Assembly: GCA_018818835.1 (NCBI GenBank)
Contig: JAHIRD010000018.1
Span: 1 to 35,033, forward strand
DNA length: 35,033 nucleotides
Source of the DNA: Pseudomonadota bacterium
GTDB lineage: Bacteria; Desulfobacterota; Desulfobacteria; Desulfobacterales; Desulfolunaceae
Direction of reading: 5' to 3'
Shown: piece by piece, positions 34,451-35,033 of the stretch
How positions within the stretch are numbered: position 1 is the stretch's first letter
Layout: each line of letters begins with the position of its first letter
Position numbers and translations under genes: made by a program
Notes under the pieces: generated by a model
Database searches by the model: none
The model's input: only the letters and a program-made list of their open reading frames with translations
What the model was told of the DNA's origin: nothing

Positions 34451-35033
34451 TCACGAACCAAAGGCTTCCGGTCCCCGGACCAAACCTATGACTTTCCCTT
34501 GAACCAGAACCTCTCCCATCCCATACTTCACGGGGCGAAAGTCCGGGTTTTCCGGTTTGAGTTCAATGATATTCTTTCTCAGGTAGAACCGCTTCACCGT
34601 GGCCTCCTCATGGTTGATCAAAGCCGCCACAATATCTCCATTACTCGCGTACTGACGGGGCTCGCAAATTACAATGTCACCATGGAAAATCCCGACCCCC
34701 TTCATGGATTCCCCCCTGATTCTCAGGGCAAACAGATGAGATTCTTTGTAGATGTTCGGGTCCACAACAACGAAACCTTCCCACTCCTGCTGAGCATAAA
34801 GAGGCAGTCCTGCGGCAATGGAGCCGATAATAGGAACCTTACGCGCTTCCACGGAGGACTTAACCGAGTCGTCTTCCTTAAGCAGACTGATAGTACGGCT
34901 GTATTTGCCCTCCCGTTTTATATATCCTTTTTTCTCAAGGGCCTTGAGGAATTGGGCAATAGCCGCATGGCTGACCTGATTGGCCTGGGCAGCATCACGA
35001 AGGCTGGGCATCTTCCCCAGAAACCGGATCTGG
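34451..35033 (-). CDS. lexA: LexA repressor, 5' end beyond the window
   Basis: The reading frame stays open to the right edge, so the start lies outside; an internal ATG at 35011 is not the real start because the winged-helix DNA-binding domain is already under way there. The visible 194 codons include the recognition part (PSLRDAAQANQVSHAAIAQF) and wing (KKGYIKREGKYSRTI), then the S24 peptidase domain with the cleavage site AAG-L (SIAAGLPLY), nucleophile Ser in GESMKG, and general-base Lys in EATVKRFY. LexA represses DNA-damage genes and cleaves itself when stimulated by RecA filaments. The operator cannot be seen because the promoter is outside the window. A LexA-like phage repressor is less likely, given the chromosomal setting. 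Confidence 0.85.
   Translation of the reverse strand, partial: QIRFLGKMPSLRDAAQANQVSHAAIAQFLKALEKKGYIKREGKYSRTISLLKEDDSVKSSVEARKVPIIGSIAAGLPLYAQQEWEGFVVVDPNIYKESHLFALRIRGESMKGVGIFHGDIVICEPRQYASNGDIVAALINHEEATVKRFYLRKNIIELKPENPDFRPVKYGMGEVLVQGKVIGLVRGPEAFGS

Overview
The window looks like a chromosomal segment of an anaerobic Desulfobacterota bacterium, probably Desulfobacterales. This is an inference from gene content: an aldo/keto reductase carrying ferredoxin clusters, a citramalate synthase next to leuA, larB, many long PAS/response-regulator proteins, and frequent palindromic intergenic repeats. No rRNA, tRNA, CRISPR array, integrase or intact transposase was seen.

Layout: 1-1139 holds a nested inverted repeat and a decayed AAA ATPase/DUF4143 gene. 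1162-4230 (minus) is a CheB-CheR-PAS fusion. 4698-6910 (plus) is an aldo/keto reductase followed by a Ca2+/Na+ exchanger. 7014-9780 holds a GT-C membrane glycosyltransferase with TPRs and a convergent, overlapping GT2 glycosyltransferase. 10040-14013 holds a Sel1-repeat protein, a hemolysin III family protein, pyrD and a chalcone-isomerase-like exported protein.

14099-24208 is a branched-chain amino acid cluster. On the minus strand the order of transcription is ilvC, then a 31-residue leader peptide with attenuator, ilvD, ilvB, ilvN, an intrinsic terminator, cimA and leuA. The LysR gene ilvY is divergent from ilvC. Together these cover pyruvate to 2-oxoisovalerate, the first step of leucine synthesis, and a threonine-independent entry to isoleucine through citramalate. 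The leader peptide ends inside a 13-bp antiterminator segment that competes with a perfect 16-bp terminator just before ilvD, which is classical translation-coupled attenuation. The ilvYC pair resembles the gammaproteobacterial pair, yet IlvC has lost most residues that bind the NADPH 2'-phosphate in the E. coli enzyme, which suggests a change to NADH.

24950-31397 (minus) holds larB, an actin-like ParM-family gene, a response regulator with a degenerate HD-GYP domain, and a large hybrid histidine kinase. 31875-33659 is a solitary PilB/GspE-type ATPase. 34451 to the right edge is LexA, cut by the window end. The gene-poor stretches 4231-4697, 24209-24949 and 33660-34450 hold related dispersed repeats, including REP-like hairpins headed by GTAG and a family with 41 bp identical between copies about 9.5 kb apart.
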